From an uncultured Jannaschia sp. (GTDB lineage Bacteria > Pseudomonadota > Alphaproteobacteria > Rhodobacterales > Rhodobacteraceae): a stretch of 57,681 nt of DNA. Below the pieces are notes generated by a model. It had not been told where the DNA came from and searched no databases. It saw nothing but the letters and a program-made list of their open reading frames with translations. A program made the position numbers and the translations under genes. Below are positions 44,178-52,420 of the stretch, in pieces (positions within the stretch are counted from its first letter, which is position 1; each line of letters starts with the position of its first letter). The stretch spans positions 1 to 57,681 of the forward strand of contig NZ_CANLTQ010000018.1 of the NCBI RefSeq assembly GCF_947494025.1, given 5' to 3'.

Positions 44178-44775
44178 CTCCCCGCGATCCTCCTGCGTCT
44201 GCGCAGCCGCAAGTCTGAAACCCGCCGTCGCAACAGCTGCCGCAGCGCTTCGTGAGCTTGATCTTCAGCGCCCGCCGGGCGCGGTGCAGGCGCACGCCGA
44301 CATTGTTGACGGTAATGCCCAGTTCCGAGGCGATTTCCTCGCGCGGGGCCTCCTCGAGATCGGCGCGCCGGATGATCTCGGCGTATCCCGGATTCAGTGC
44401 CGGCAGGACCTCATGGATGCAGGCGCAGAGTGTCGTCTGCGGTTCCTGATCGACCGCGTCCTCCCGCGGCTCCAGCGCGTAGTCGGCCTCGGCCCGCTGC
44501 CGCGTGGCGCGGCGCCGGTAGTGATCGGTCAGCGTGTTGCGCAGGATGCGGCCGAGCCAGGCATTGATCTTCTCGCCGTCCTGCAATGTGTCCGCGGCGC
44601 GGATCACCTTGAGCGAGAAGTCCTGAACGGCGTCCTCGGCGTCCTCGGGACGGGCGAGGCGGCGGCGGAAATAGCGTAGGAACTCATTACGGCATTCGAC
44701 GAGATGGCGCTCGACCGCCTTGTCGCGGACGGCCGGGCTCGAGGGGTGGAATCGGTGGCGGAGGTGAACAGACAT
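44173..44775 (-). CDS. ECF sigma factor with a C-terminal Cys-rich domain (CorE-like), copy 2
   Basis: A 200-residue paralogue of the next gene. Region 2 contains PEDAEDAVQDFSLKVIRAAD and INAWLGRILRNTLTDHYRRR; region 4 contains REEIASELGITVNNVGVRLH. The C-terminal Cys cluster (CGSCCDGGFQTCGC) has the same C-x2-C-x7-C-x-C spacing with one extra Cys. The ATG at 44775 (MSVHLRHRF) is chosen because region 2 begins shortly after; an upstream start at 44853 is possible. Two tandem copies may respond to different metals or levels. Confidence 0.9.
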   Translation of the reverse strand: MSVHLRHRFHPSSPAVRDKAVERHLVECRNEFLRYFRRRLARPEDAEDAVQDFSLKVIRAADTLQDGEKINAWLGRILRNTLTDHYRRRATRQRAEADYALEPREDAVDQEPQTTLCACIHEVLPALNPGYAEIIRRADLEEAPREEIASELGITVNNVGVRLHRARRALKIKLTKRCGSCCDGGFQTCGCADAGGSRGV

Positions 44776-44853
44776 CGAAAGCGTCTCCAGGCGCAGGGGA
44801 TTGACACGATTGCCAAGAGCGCCGCTGGCACGCTGATGCGCCGCGGCGATCAC

Positions 44854-45228
44854 TCAGGCGAGCGCGGGGAGACGAGGTGGGCGGAAGAGCCCGTCGATCG
44901 GTCGCGGGTCGTGGCGGGGCGCAACGTCCTTCCGTCGCCAGCCGGACCGCCTAGCCAAGCTGGGCAGCGCCATGTCGGCTTCGGGAAGATAGAGGCAGGC
45001 GCCGACCATGTGGCAGGATACAAGCCGTCCCGCACCGTTGTCGTGGCGGATCTCGGAAGGCTGCGTGAAATCCGCAACCCGCATCGCCTGCGCATCCGCA
45101 GTTGCCGGCGCCGCATGCCGGAGGTCGGACATGCCGCCGATGGCAATGAGAAGACCGAGCAGAACCGCCCACGTCCAGGACGGCGCGGCCGGACGCCGTC
45201 TCTTTCCACGGCTCGAGCGTGTTGGCAT
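44854..45228 (-). CDS. Single-helix exported or membrane protein, unknown
   Basis: A 124-residue protein. After a basic start (MPTRSSRGKRRR) comes one hydrophobic helix, WTWAVLLGLLIAIGG, then a periplasmic part with two Cys (LVSCHMVGACLYLPEADMAL) and an Arg/Pro-rich tail. The Cys pair could bind metal or form a disulfide. I do not recognise the family. It has an FNR/FixK-type box 45 bp upstream and lies next to the sigma genes on the same strand. The open frame is longer, but the part before 45228 contains the box. Coding status is probable, not certain. Confidence 0.6.
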   Translation of the reverse strand: MPTRSSRGKRRRPAAPSWTWAVLLGLLIAIGGMSDLRHAAPATADAQAMRVADFTQPSEIRHDNGAGRLVSCHMVGACLYLPEADMALPSLARRSGWRRKDVAPRHDPRPIDGLFRPPRLPALA

Positions 45229-45273
45229 TTTACTGATCACGGCCCCTGCTACCGCACTGGCGGGCGGACGCAC

Positions 45274-45287
45274 TTGATCAGGATCAA
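45274..45287 (-). promoter_or_regulatory. FNR/FixK-type box
   Basis: TTGATCAGGATCAA is a perfect TTGAT-N4-ATCAA site. It is 45 bp before the ATG at 45228, a distance that suits class II activation near -41.5 with a short leader. FNR, FixK and Nnr/Dnr proteins share this consensus, so low oxygen or nitric oxide may control the gene. Confidence 0.72.
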
Positions 45288-45311
45288 GCCGCTCCAGGTC
45301 CGGATGCGAGC

Positions 45312-46250
45312 CTAACGGAGCGATCCACGCGCTTGCATCTCTGCGTAGAGCCGCTCGACGTCCTCGCGTCGGCAGAGCTCGGTCCCAGGCGAGAGCACCG
45401 CGGCGGCGCCTGCTGCCATGCCGTAGGCGAATGCGTCCTCGACCGAGCGCCCCCAAGCCACCGCCAGCGTCATGGCGGCGAGAAAGCTGTCGCCGGCGCC
45501 GACGGCGCTCCTCACCGGCACCGCTGGCGGGGCCAGGCGCAAAGCGCCATTGGCCGTGACAAGGAGCGCCCCGTCTCGCCCGAGCGTCAGCGCGACGATC
45601 TGGGTCGCGCCAGACGCGATGAGTTCGTGCGCGGCGGCCTCCTGCTCGGCTGGGGCGGGCAACCTCCGCCCGACGAGCGTCTCGAACTCGCCGAGGCTTG
45701 GCTTGATCAAGTATACGCCGTCGCCGATCCCGGCCCGAAGTGCGGCTCCGGAGGTATCAAGCACCAGCTTGATTCCCTTCCGCCGCGCGGCCTCGCCGGC
45801 CAAGGCATAGAAGTCTTGGGGCACGCCGCGCGGCAGGCTGCCGCTCGCCACCAGGTAGTCGCAGTCGATTTCGTCCAGCGCCGCCAGGCAGGCGCGCCAC
45901 TCGGCCTCCGCCACCAGCGGGCCTTCGGGCACGAAGCGGTATTCCATGCCGCTCGATCGCTCGAAGACGGCGTGGCTGATCCGGGTATGGTCGGCGATCG
46001 AGATGCGCCGCCGGGTGATCGCCGTGGCGGCCAGCAGGTCGTCGAACACGGCCCCCGTGGCGCCGCCGGCGAGATAGACGGCGAGCGTCGGCCCGCCGAG
46101 CTCGCGCATGACCCGCGCCACGTTGATCCCGCCGCCGCCGGGATCGTATCGATCGTCCGAGGTCCGCACCTTGTGGATCGGTCGGACAGTCTCGGCCTCC
46201 GCGGCGCCGTCGATGGAGGGGTTCAGCGTCAGCGTGACTATGGGTTTCAT
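45312..46250 (-). CDS. PfkB-family sugar-phosphate kinase (6- or 1-phosphofructokinase)
   Basis: A 312-residue ribokinase-fold kinase. It begins IVTLTLNPSIDGAAEAE, a strong match to phosphofructokinase 2 and tagatose/fructose-1-phosphate kinases. It has the GGGGINVARVMRELGG substrate motif, and the anion hole and catalytic Asp in VRSAVGAGDSFLA. PfkB would commit hexose phosphate from glycogen to glycolysis. The ATG at 46250 overlaps the permease stop (TGATG). 6-phosphofructokinase is favoured by similarity to PfkB proper, but the substrate is not certain. Confidence 0.88.
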   Translation of the reverse strand: MKPIVTLTLNPSIDGAAEAETVRPIHKVRTSDDRYDPGGGGINVARVMRELGGPTLAVYLAGGATGAVFDDLLAATAITRRRISIADHTRISHAVFERSSGMEYRFVPEGPLVAEAEWRACLAALDEIDCDYLVASGSLPRGVPQDFYALAGEAARRKGIKLVLDTSGAALRAGIGDGVYLIKPSLGEFETLVGRRLPAPAEQEAAAHELIASGATQIVALTLGRDGALLVTANGALRLAPPAVPVRSAVGAGDSFLAAMTLAVAWGRSVEDAFAYGMAAGAAAVLSPGTELCRREDVERLYAEMQARGSLR

Positions 46251-47599
46251 CAGGCCTCCTGCTTCCCGTCGGCCATGCCGGTCCAGCGCTTGAGGTAGAG
46301 CCGCTCGAGCACGAACACGACGACGATCGCGAGAACGGCCGTGACGACGATGAGGGGATCGGAGCGCAGCCGCAATGCCCCGAAGACCGCGAGCACCACG
46401 ATGTCGAGCGTGATCGCGGTGATCAGGATCCAGTTCCGCGCGCCGATCTCCTGCCGCAGGCCACGGAGGACGCCCCAGTGGATCAGGATGTCCATCACTA
46501 GGTAGAAAAAGACGCCGAGCGCGGCGATGCGGGTGAGATCGAAGAACACCGCCAGCACCGACGCCAGTACAACCGTGTAGACCAGCGTGTGGTCGCGGAT
46601 CGGCCCCGACATGCCGAAATGGCTGTGCGGGATCATCTTCATACTCGTGAGCATCGCCAGCATGCGCGAGACCGCGAAGACGCTGGCTAGAAGTCCGGAT
46701 CCCGTGGCCACGACCGCGAGGGCGATGGTGAAGTAGAAGCCCGCCGACCCGAAGGCCGGCGCCGCCGCCTCGGCCAGGGCATAGTCCTTGGCGGCGACGA
46801 TCTCGTCCAGCGAGAGGCTCGCTCCGACGGCGAACGCGACGAGCAGATAGATCACCACGCAGATCGCGATCGAGATCATGATCGTGCGACCGACATTGCG
46901 GTGCGGATCGACGATCTCCGCCCCGCTGTTGGTGATCGTCGTGAATCCCTTGAACGCGAGGATCGAAAGGGCGATCGAGGCGACGAATCCGGCGATGGGC
47001 TGCGCCTCGGCGCCACTCCTGGCCGGCACGAAGGCGAACCCGGCCGCCCAGAGCGCGGCGATGCCGAAGAGCGCGATGCCACCGATCTTGATCGCGGCCA
47101 TCACCAGCGAGAAGAGCCCGACCGAGCGAGCACCGGACGCGTTCACCAGATAGGCGAAGACGATCAGCGCGACGGCGAGCACCGGCACCAGGGCGCTGTC
47201 CTCGCCGACGCCGAACGGCCGCAGCACGTAGGTGCCGAAGGTCCGCGCCACCAGGCTCTCGTTGATCACCATTGAGAGCGCCATCAGCAACGACGCCGCC
47301 GCCGCGATGGCACCCGGGCCGTAGGCCTTCTGCAGGATCATCGCGATGCCGCCGGCCGAGGGATAGGCGTTCGACATCTTGACGTAGGTGTAGGCGCTGA
47401 ACGCGGTGACGATCGCGCCCGCGACGAAGGACAGCGGAAACCACGGCCCCGCCAGTTCGGCGATCTGGCCGGTCAGCGCGAAGATCCCCGCCCCGATCAT
47501 GACGCCGGTCCCCATGGAGACCGCGCCGATGAGCGTGATGCTGTTCTTCTGGTAGCCGGAGTTCGCCGCCCGGTTCTGGGTTCCGTGCGTCACGGTCAT
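46250..47599 (-). CDS. APC-family amino acid permease
   Basis: A 449-residue transporter with about 12 helices. The N-terminal unwound helix motif MGTGVMIGAGIFALTGQ is typical of APC permeases. FKGFTTITNSGAEI, the helix 6 region, is also conserved. Substrate is unknown; the protein resembles the short amino acid/polyamine permeases that lack a cytoplasmic domain. The last codons overlap the PfkB start. It lies downstream of a DUF5676 pair on the same strand. Confidence 0.9.
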   Translation of the reverse strand: MTVTHGTQNRAANSGYQKNSITLIGAVSMGTGVMIGAGIFALTGQIAELAGPWFPLSFVAGAIVTAFSAYTYVKMSNAYPSAGGIAMILQKAYGPGAIAAAASLLMALSMVINESLVARTFGTYVLRPFGVGEDSALVPVLAVALIVFAYLVNASGARSVGLFSLVMAAIKIGGIALFGIAALWAAGFAFVPARSGAEAQPIAGFVASIALSILAFKGFTTITNSGAEIVDPHRNVGRTIMISIAICVVIYLLVAFAVGASLSLDEIVAAKDYALAEAAAPAFGSAGFYFTIALAVVATGSGLLASVFAVSRMLAMLTSMKMIPHSHFGMSGPIRDHTLVYTVVLASVLAVFFDLTRIAALGVFFYLVMDILIHWGVLRGLRQEIGARNWILITAITLDIVVLAVFGALRLRSDPLIVVTAVLAIVVVFVLERLYLKRWTGMADGKQEA

Positions 47600-47639
47600 C
47601 CGATCCGGCCCCCCGTATGTCGAGACACGACCCCCGGCG

Positions 47640-47945
47640 TCACCGGCCCCACCGCGCGGCGAAGATGTTGAAGAGCGGCGCGAAGATCAGCGCGATATAC
47701 CAGCCATAGGCGAAGCTCTCCACCAGCCCGAGCAGAAAGCTTGGCCAGCTGAGCCAGGTGAAGCCAGGCAGTAACTCGATCCAGGCGCGGAACATAACCG
47801 CTTGCGGAAAGATCAGCCCGAACGCCACGCAAAGCGCGAAGCTGATCGCCAGGAAGAGCCCGAGGCTCATGCCGAGCGCCAGCACCGGAATGCGCGGCGG
47901 GCGTGTCGCGGCGGGATGAAGGTCAGCCTGATAGATCTTGGTCAT
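47640..47945 (-). CDS. DUF5676 membrane protein
   Basis: A 101-residue protein with two long hydrophobic helices: ALGMSLGLFLAISFALCVAF and PSFLLGLVESFAYGWYIALI. The sequence between them (FPQAVMFRAWIELLPGFTWL) and the ending APLFNIFAARWG match DUF5676. Members often occur near copper or heavy-metal genes; the function is unknown. The ATG at 47945 overlaps the preceding small gene's stop (ATGA). Confidence 0.85.
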   Translation of the reverse strand: MTKIYQADLHPAATRPPRIPVLALGMSLGLFLAISFALCVAFGLIFPQAVMFRAWIELLPGFTWLSWPSFLLGLVESFAYGWYIALIFAPLFNIFAARWGR

Positions 47946-48094
47946 CCTTGTCTCCCGCGCAGTCCCTCGCGAGGCGCGTGGCTCGGGACCGCACGGCGCA
48001 TCGTCGTTCCGTCGGGGGCGACCCCGCCCGCCAAGAGAGCGCTCATCGGCAGGATCAGCCCGATCCAGACTGCGAGAAACATCAGCGTCTCCAT
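47942..48094 (-). CDS. 50-residue single-helix membrane protein
   Basis: A short protein starting METLMFLAVWIGLILPMSAL, one membrane helix, followed by a basic tail (REGLRGRQG). The ATG at 48094 follows a good AAGGAG and is 64 bp after an ECF-type promoter. The stop overlaps the DUF5676 start. Its small size limits certainty, but promoter, ribosome-binding site and coupling support it. Confidence 0.65.
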   Translation of the reverse strand: METLMFLAVWIGLILPMSALLAGGVAPDGTTMRRAVPSHAPREGLRGRQG

Positions 48095-48157
48095 ATCTTG
48101 TCTCCTTTCCGGTTTCCACGGCATCGCGAAAGCCGGGAGCCGGCCTTCATGCTGGTT

Positions 48158-48185
48158 TGGACGCGCGACCCGCCGCGAGATTACA
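48158..48185 (-). promoter_or_regulatory. ECF-type promoter for the small membrane protein / DUF5676 unit
   Basis: On the minus strand, TGTAAT (48185-48180), a 16-bp spacer and CGTCCA (48163-48158). It is back-to-back with another ECF-type promoter on the plus strand. Confidence 0.55.
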
Positions 48186-48206
48186 GCGGCGCCGCGCTTG
48201 AGCCCG

Positions 48207-48234
48207 CGTAACCTTCGGGCGAGACATGCGTCAC
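48207..48234 (+). promoter_or_regulatory. ECF-type promoter for the lactate permease gene
   Basis: CGTAAC (48207-48212), a 16-bp spacer and CGTCAC (48229-48234), about 100 bp before the ATG at 48334. The first base differs from the other copies. Confidence 0.5.
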
Positions 48235-48333
48235 GAAAGGTCGGGCGCGCCGCGATGACCGCGAGGACGAGCCGTCTGCCGAACCGAGACAGGGAGGCCC
48301 GATGACCGCCCCACTTCCCCGAAGATCCCGCCG

Positions 48334-49914
48334 ATGATCCTTGCCGCGCTGACCCCGTTGCTGGCGGTTCTCGGCCTGCTCGTCGTCCTGCGCCTGCCGG
48401 CGGCGGTGGCGATGCCGGGGAGCTTCGCCCTCACCGCGGGCGTGAGCGTCGCGGCCTGGGGCGTGCCTCTCCGCCGAGTGCTGGCCGCCTCGATCGAGGG
48501 GATACTGATCGCGGTCTCGATCCTCTGGATCGTGTTCGGCGCCATCCTGCTTCTGAAGGTGCTGACCGGCGGCGGCGCGATGGCGGCGATCCGACAGGGC
48601 TTCGCGCGGATCTCGCCCGATCCGCGGGTGCAGGTCATCGTCATCGCCTGGCTCTTCGGCGCGTTTCTCGAGGGCGCCGCAGGTTTTGGCACGCCCGCTG
48701 CGGTTACCGCGCCGCTGCTAGTCGCGTTGGGGTTTCGGCCGATGGCGGCGGTCACGCTGGCGCTTGTCGCCGACAGCAGCCCGGTGTCGTTCGGCGCCAT
48801 CGGCACGCCGGTGGCCGTCGGGCTGATGCAGGGCCTGCAGACCGGCGACAGCGCCGTCGCGCCGGACTTCGTCCAGGCCGTGGCGGTGCAGGCCGCCGCC
48901 ATCGACGTGCTTGTCGGGACCTTCGTCCCGCTGGTCCTGCTGGTGCTGCTGGCCGGCATCTTTGACGAGCGGCGCGACTGGCGGCGCGGGTTGGCGGCGT
49001 GGCGGTTCGCCCTGTTCGCAGGCCTAGCCTACACCTTGCCGGCCTTGGCTGTCGCTGCGTTACTCGGGCCGGAGTTTCCCGCGCTGATCGGGGCGTTGGT
49101 CGGTCTGGCCGCGGTGGTGCCGACGGCGCGCCGCGGCTTTCTGCTGCCGGCGGACACGACGCCGCCCGCCTCGGAACCAAGTGGCGCGGCGCAGATGCCT
49201 CTCGTCCGGGCCTGGGCGCCCTACCTGCTGCTGGCACTCTTGCTCGTCGCCACCCGCGTCGAATTCCTGCCCTTGAAGGCCTGGCTCCAGAGTATCGTGC
49301 TGGCCTGGCCGGATATCCTGGCAACCGGCATCGGCGTCACGCTGGCCCCGCTCTACCTGCCCGGGACGGCCTTCGTCGCCGTTGTGCTGATCGCCCTTCC
49401 GCTGCACGGCATGAATGGGCGCGAGACTGCCGCGGCGCTGCACGGCGCCGGCGGCGCCATCGCCGGCAGCGCGCTTGCGCTCGGCGCGGCGGTGCCGATG
49501 GTGCGGGTCTTCATCCATTCCGACGTGAACGACACTGGCCGCGCCAGCATGCCGATGGAGCTTGCTGCCGTTGCCGCCGATCTGGCCGGCGCGGGCTGGC
49601 CGCTGGCGGCGCCCTTTGTCGGCGCGCTCGGCAGTTTCCTGTCGGGCAGCGCGACCTTCAGCAACCTGATGTTCGCGCAGTTCCAGATCGGCGCCGCCGA
49701 CCGCGCCGCAGTGCCCGAAACCGTGGTGCTGACGGCGCAGATGCTTGGCGCCAATGCCGGGAACATGATCTCGGTCCTCAACGTCGTCGCCGCGGCGGCC
49801 GTGGTCGGCCTGTCGCGTCGGGAGGGGGCGATCATCCGCATCACGCTGGTGCCGATGTCGCTCTACTGCCTCGCCGCGGGGACGGTGGCACTGCTGGTCG
49901 CCGCGTTCGGCTGA
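48334..49914 (+). CDS. L-lactate/glycolate permease (LctP family)
   Basis: A 526-residue transporter with about 13 helices. LctP hallmarks are visible: [20 protein letters not shown] near residue 109, [18 protein letters not shown] near 148 and [19 protein letters not shown] near 432. These carriers move lactate or glycolate with protons. Context next to a D-lactate dehydrogenase operon supports lactate handling. It is transcribed alone from a region shared with the divergent small membrane gene. Confidence 0.93.
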   Translation: MILAALTPLLAVLGLLVVLRLPAAVAMPGSFALTAGVSVAAWGVPLRRVLAASIEGILIAVSILWIVFGAILLLKVLTGGGAMAAIRQGFARISPDPRVQVIVIAWLFGAFLEGAAGFGTPAAVTAPLLVALGFRPMAAVTLALVADSSPVSFGAIGTPVAVGLMQGLQTGDSAVAPDFVQAVAVQAAAIDVLVGTFVPLVLLVLLAGIFDERRDWRRGLAAWRFALFAGLAYTLPALAVAALLGPEFPALIGALVGLAAVVPTARRGFLLPADTTPPASEPSGAAQMPLVRAWAPYLLLALLLVATRVEFLPLKAWLQSIVLAWPDILATGIGVTLAPLYLPGTAFVAVVLIALPLHGMNGRETAAALHGAGGAIAGSALALGAAVPMVRVFIHSDVNDTGRASMPMELAAVAADLAGAGWPLAAPFVGALGSFLSGSATFSNLMFAQFQIGAADRAAVPETVVLTAQMLGANAGNMISVLNVVAAAAVVGLSRREGAIIRITLVPMSLYCLAAGTVALLVAAFG

Positions 49915-49944
49915 GGGCCGGTGCGTAGATTTCTCAACGCCGGC

Positions 49945-49972
49945 TGTAATGCCGCGATGTCCGGTGCGTCTG
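49945..49972 (+). promoter_or_regulatory. ECF-type promoter for the SDR / OtsB / GH65 operon
   Basis: TGTAAT (49945-49950), a 16-bp spacer and CGTCTG (49967-49972), 69 bp before the ATG at 50042. Both hexamers are identical to those at 43500-43473. Confidence 0.62.
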
Positions 49973-50041
49973 TCATCAGAAGGCCGCGCGGCATCGTCAG
50001 GCGTGTCGGCTGTCGACTTCGACCGGAAGGAGCAAAACGTC

Positions 50042-50815
50042 ATGCGAATGAACGGCAAGGTGGCGATCGTCACCGGGGCGGCGCTAGGGCTGGGCGCGGC
50101 CATGGCGCGGATGCTGGCGCGCGAGGGCGCGAAGGTGGTCGTGACCGACATCAAGGATGCCGAGGGCGAGGGCGTGGCGCAGGCGATCACCGAAGCCGGC
50201 GGCGAGGCGCTCTACCGCACCCACGACGTCGCCGACGAGGCCGCCTGGGAAGCGGTAGTCGCGGCCACGCTGGACCGCTTCGGCCGGCTCGACGTGCTGG
50301 TCAACAACGCCGGCGTCGGCTGGGGCGGCCCGCCCGAGGACGAGACGCTGAAGCGCTGGCGCCAGCTGATGGCCATCAACCTCGACGGCGTGTTCCTCGG
50401 CACCAAGCACGCGATCCGGGCGATGAAGCGGAACGATCCTCCAGGCGGCGCAATCGTCAACATCTCGTCGATCGAGGGGCTGGTGGGCGATCCGAACCTC
50501 GGCGCCTACAACGCCTCCAAAGGCGGCGTGCGGCTCTACACCAAGTCGGTCGCGCTCTACTGCGCCAAGGCGGGGTTGAACATTCGGGTGAACTCGCTGC
50601 ATCCGGGCTACATCTGGACGCCGATGGTCGAGAGCTATTTGGCCGAGCACGGCGACGTGGCGGAGGGGCGCCGGGCGCTCGACGCGATGCACCCGGTGGG
50701 CCATGTCGGCGAGCCCGACGACATCGCCTATGGCGTGGTCTACCTCGCCTCGGACGAGGCGAAGTTCGTCACCGGCGCCGAGCTGGTCATCGACGGCGGC
50801 TACACGGCGCAATAG
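50042..50815 (+). CDS. Short-chain dehydrogenase/reductase
   Basis: A 257-residue classical SDR. The cofactor motif is VTGAALGLGAA (TGxxxGxG). NNAG occurs near residue 88, the catalytic Ser lies in NISSIEG, and the Tyr-x3-Lys pair in YNASKGGV. Asp37 after the second strand (VVTDIKDAE) suggests NAD preference. The substrate is unknown. The ATG follows GGAAGGAG; a longer frame upstream contains the promoter and is rejected. It leads an operon of sugar-phosphate genes. Confidence 0.93.
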   Translation: MRMNGKVAIVTGAALGLGAAMARMLAREGAKVVVTDIKDAEGEGVAQAITEAGGEALYRTHDVADEAAWEAVVAATLDRFGRLDVLVNNAGVGWGGPPEDETLKRWRQLMAINLDGVFLGTKHAIRAMKRNDPPGGAIVNISSIEGLVGDPNLGAYNASKGGVRLYTKSVALYCAKAGLNIRVNSLHPGYIWTPMVESYLAEHGDVAEGRRALDAMHPVGHVGEPDDIAYGVVYLASDEAKFVTGAELVIDGGYTAQ

Positions 50816-50830
50816 CCCATGGAGGCCGAA

Positions 50831-52420
50831 ATGCTGATCGAACACGCGCCGGACAGAGGAGGATCGACAGACCGCGCCACGTTCCTCTCGATGGACAGGA
50901 TCGCAGCGCTCGACGCGGTCATCTTCGACCTCGACGGGGTGGTGACGCGGACGGCGCGGCTGCACCAGGCGGCGTGGAACGTGCTCTTCGAAGAGCACCT
51001 TGCGCCCCGGACGGATGCGCGCGTCAAGCCTTTCATGGACACCGATTATCGCCGCTTCGTCGACGGAAAGCCGCGCTACGAGGGGGTGCGCAGCTTCCTG
51101 GCCTCCCGCGGCATCGCGCTTCCTTACGGCGATCCCGCCGATCCACCGGATCGCTTGACCATCTGCGGCCTCGGTAACCGCAAGAACCTGGTCTTCAACG
51201 ATCTGCTGGCTGAGCGCGGTGTTGAGGTGTTCGAGGGCTCGGTTGCCTTCATCCGCTCGCTGCGGGAGCGTGGCGTGCGGACGGCGCTGGTCTCGGCGAG
51301 CCGCAACGCGGTGTCGGTGCTGGAGGCCGCCGCGTTGACCGACCTCTTCGAGGTGGTGGTGGACGGGGTAGAGGCGGCGCGCCTCGGCCTCCCGGGCAAG
51401 CCGGGGCCGGACACGTTCCTGGAAGCCGCGCGGCGCCTGGGCATACCGCCCGATCGAGCGGCGGTGGTCGAGGATGCCATCGCGGGAGTCGCGGCCGGAC
51501 GCGCCGGCGGCTTTGCCTTGGTGATCGGGGTCGCGCAGGCCGGCGACGATGCTGCGCTGCGCGAGGCTGGCGCCGATCTGGTGGTAGGCGACCTGTCTGA
51601 GCTCGAGCCGCCGCCGGCGAGCTCCGGGTTGCCGGACGCGGGGGAGCGGATCGGCGAGATCGCCGCCCGGCTCGCCGGCAAGCGGGCGGCCGTGTTTCTT
51701 GACTACGATGGCACGCTGACGCCGATGGTGGACCGGCCCGAGCGCGCCGTGCTGAGCGACGCGATGCGCGATGTCCTGCGCCGCCTCGCCGAGGTGAGCA
51801 CGCTGGCCATCGTCAGCGGCCGCGACCGTGTCGACGTCGCGCGGCTGGTGGGCATCGGGTCGCTGATCTACGCGGGCAGCCACGGCTTCGACATCACCGG
51901 ACCCGATGGGCTAGCCCAGGAGAACGAGCGCGCCGCCGAGGCGCTGCCCGCGCTCGCGGCCGCCGCGGACCGGCTCGACGCGGCGCTGGAGGGCATCGAG
52001 GGTGCGCAGGTCGAGCGCAAGAAGTTCGCCATCGCCGTGCACTACCGGCGGGTCGCCGAAGGCGAGGTCGACGCGCTGCGGCGCGCCGTCGAGGCGGTCG
52101 CGGCCGAGCATCCGGAGCTGAGGCAGACCGGCGGCAAGATGATCCTGGAGCTGCGCCCGCGCGTCGACTGGGACAAGGGCCGTGCCGTCCTGTGGCTGCT
52201 CGAGGCGCTGGGGATGGGCGACGACGACGTGCTGCCGCTCTATCTCGGCGACGACGACACCGACGAGGACGCCTTCGCGGCACTTGCCGGGCGCGGCATC
52301 GGCATCCTGGTCTCCGACACCAAGCGGCAGACCGCGGCGCAGTACGTCCTGACGGATACCGACGCGGCGGGCGCCTTCCTCCACGACCTGGCCAGCGTGC
52401 TGGACGGGGGCGCCCGGTGA
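50831..52420 (+). CDS. Fusion of beta-phosphoglucomutase-like HAD and trehalose-6-phosphate phosphatase
   Basis: A 529-residue two-domain protein. Residues about 15-250 are a beta-phosphoglucomutase-like HAD with VIFDLDGVVTRTARLHQAAW (nucleophile Asp), a cap domain, and KPGPDTFLEAARRLG with VVEDAIAGVAAGRAGG. Residues about 285-525 are an OtsB-type phosphatase starting VFLDYDGTLTPMVDRPE and containing GDDDTDEDAF. The first half would turn beta-glucose-1-phosphate into glucose-6-phosphate; the second makes trehalose. The ATG at 50831 follows GGAGG; 50819 is an alternative. It overlaps GH65 (GTGA). Confidence 0.92.
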   Translation: MLIEHAPDRGGSTDRATFLSMDRIAALDAVIFDLDGVVTRTARLHQAAWNVLFEEHLAPRTDARVKPFMDTDYRRFVDGKPRYEGVRSFLASRGIALPYGDPADPPDRLTICGLGNRKNLVFNDLLAERGVEVFEGSVAFIRSLRERGVRTALVSASRNAVSVLEAAALTDLFEVVVDGVEAARLGLPGKPGPDTFLEAARRLGIPPDRAAVVEDAIAGVAAGRAGGFALVIGVAQAGDDAALREAGADLVVGDLSELEPPPASSGLPDAGERIGEIAARLAGKRAAVFLDYDGTLTPMVDRPERAVLSDAMRDVLRRLAEVSTLAIVSGRDRVDVARLVGIGSLIYAGSHGFDITGPDGLAQENERAAEALPALAAAADRLDAALEGIEGAQVERKKFAIAVHYRRVAEGEVDALRRAVEAVAAEHPELRQTGGKMILELRPRVDWDKGRAVLWLLEALGMGDDDVLPLYLGDDDTDEDAFAALAGRGIGILVSDTKRQTAAQYVLTDTDAAGAFLHDLASVLDGGAR

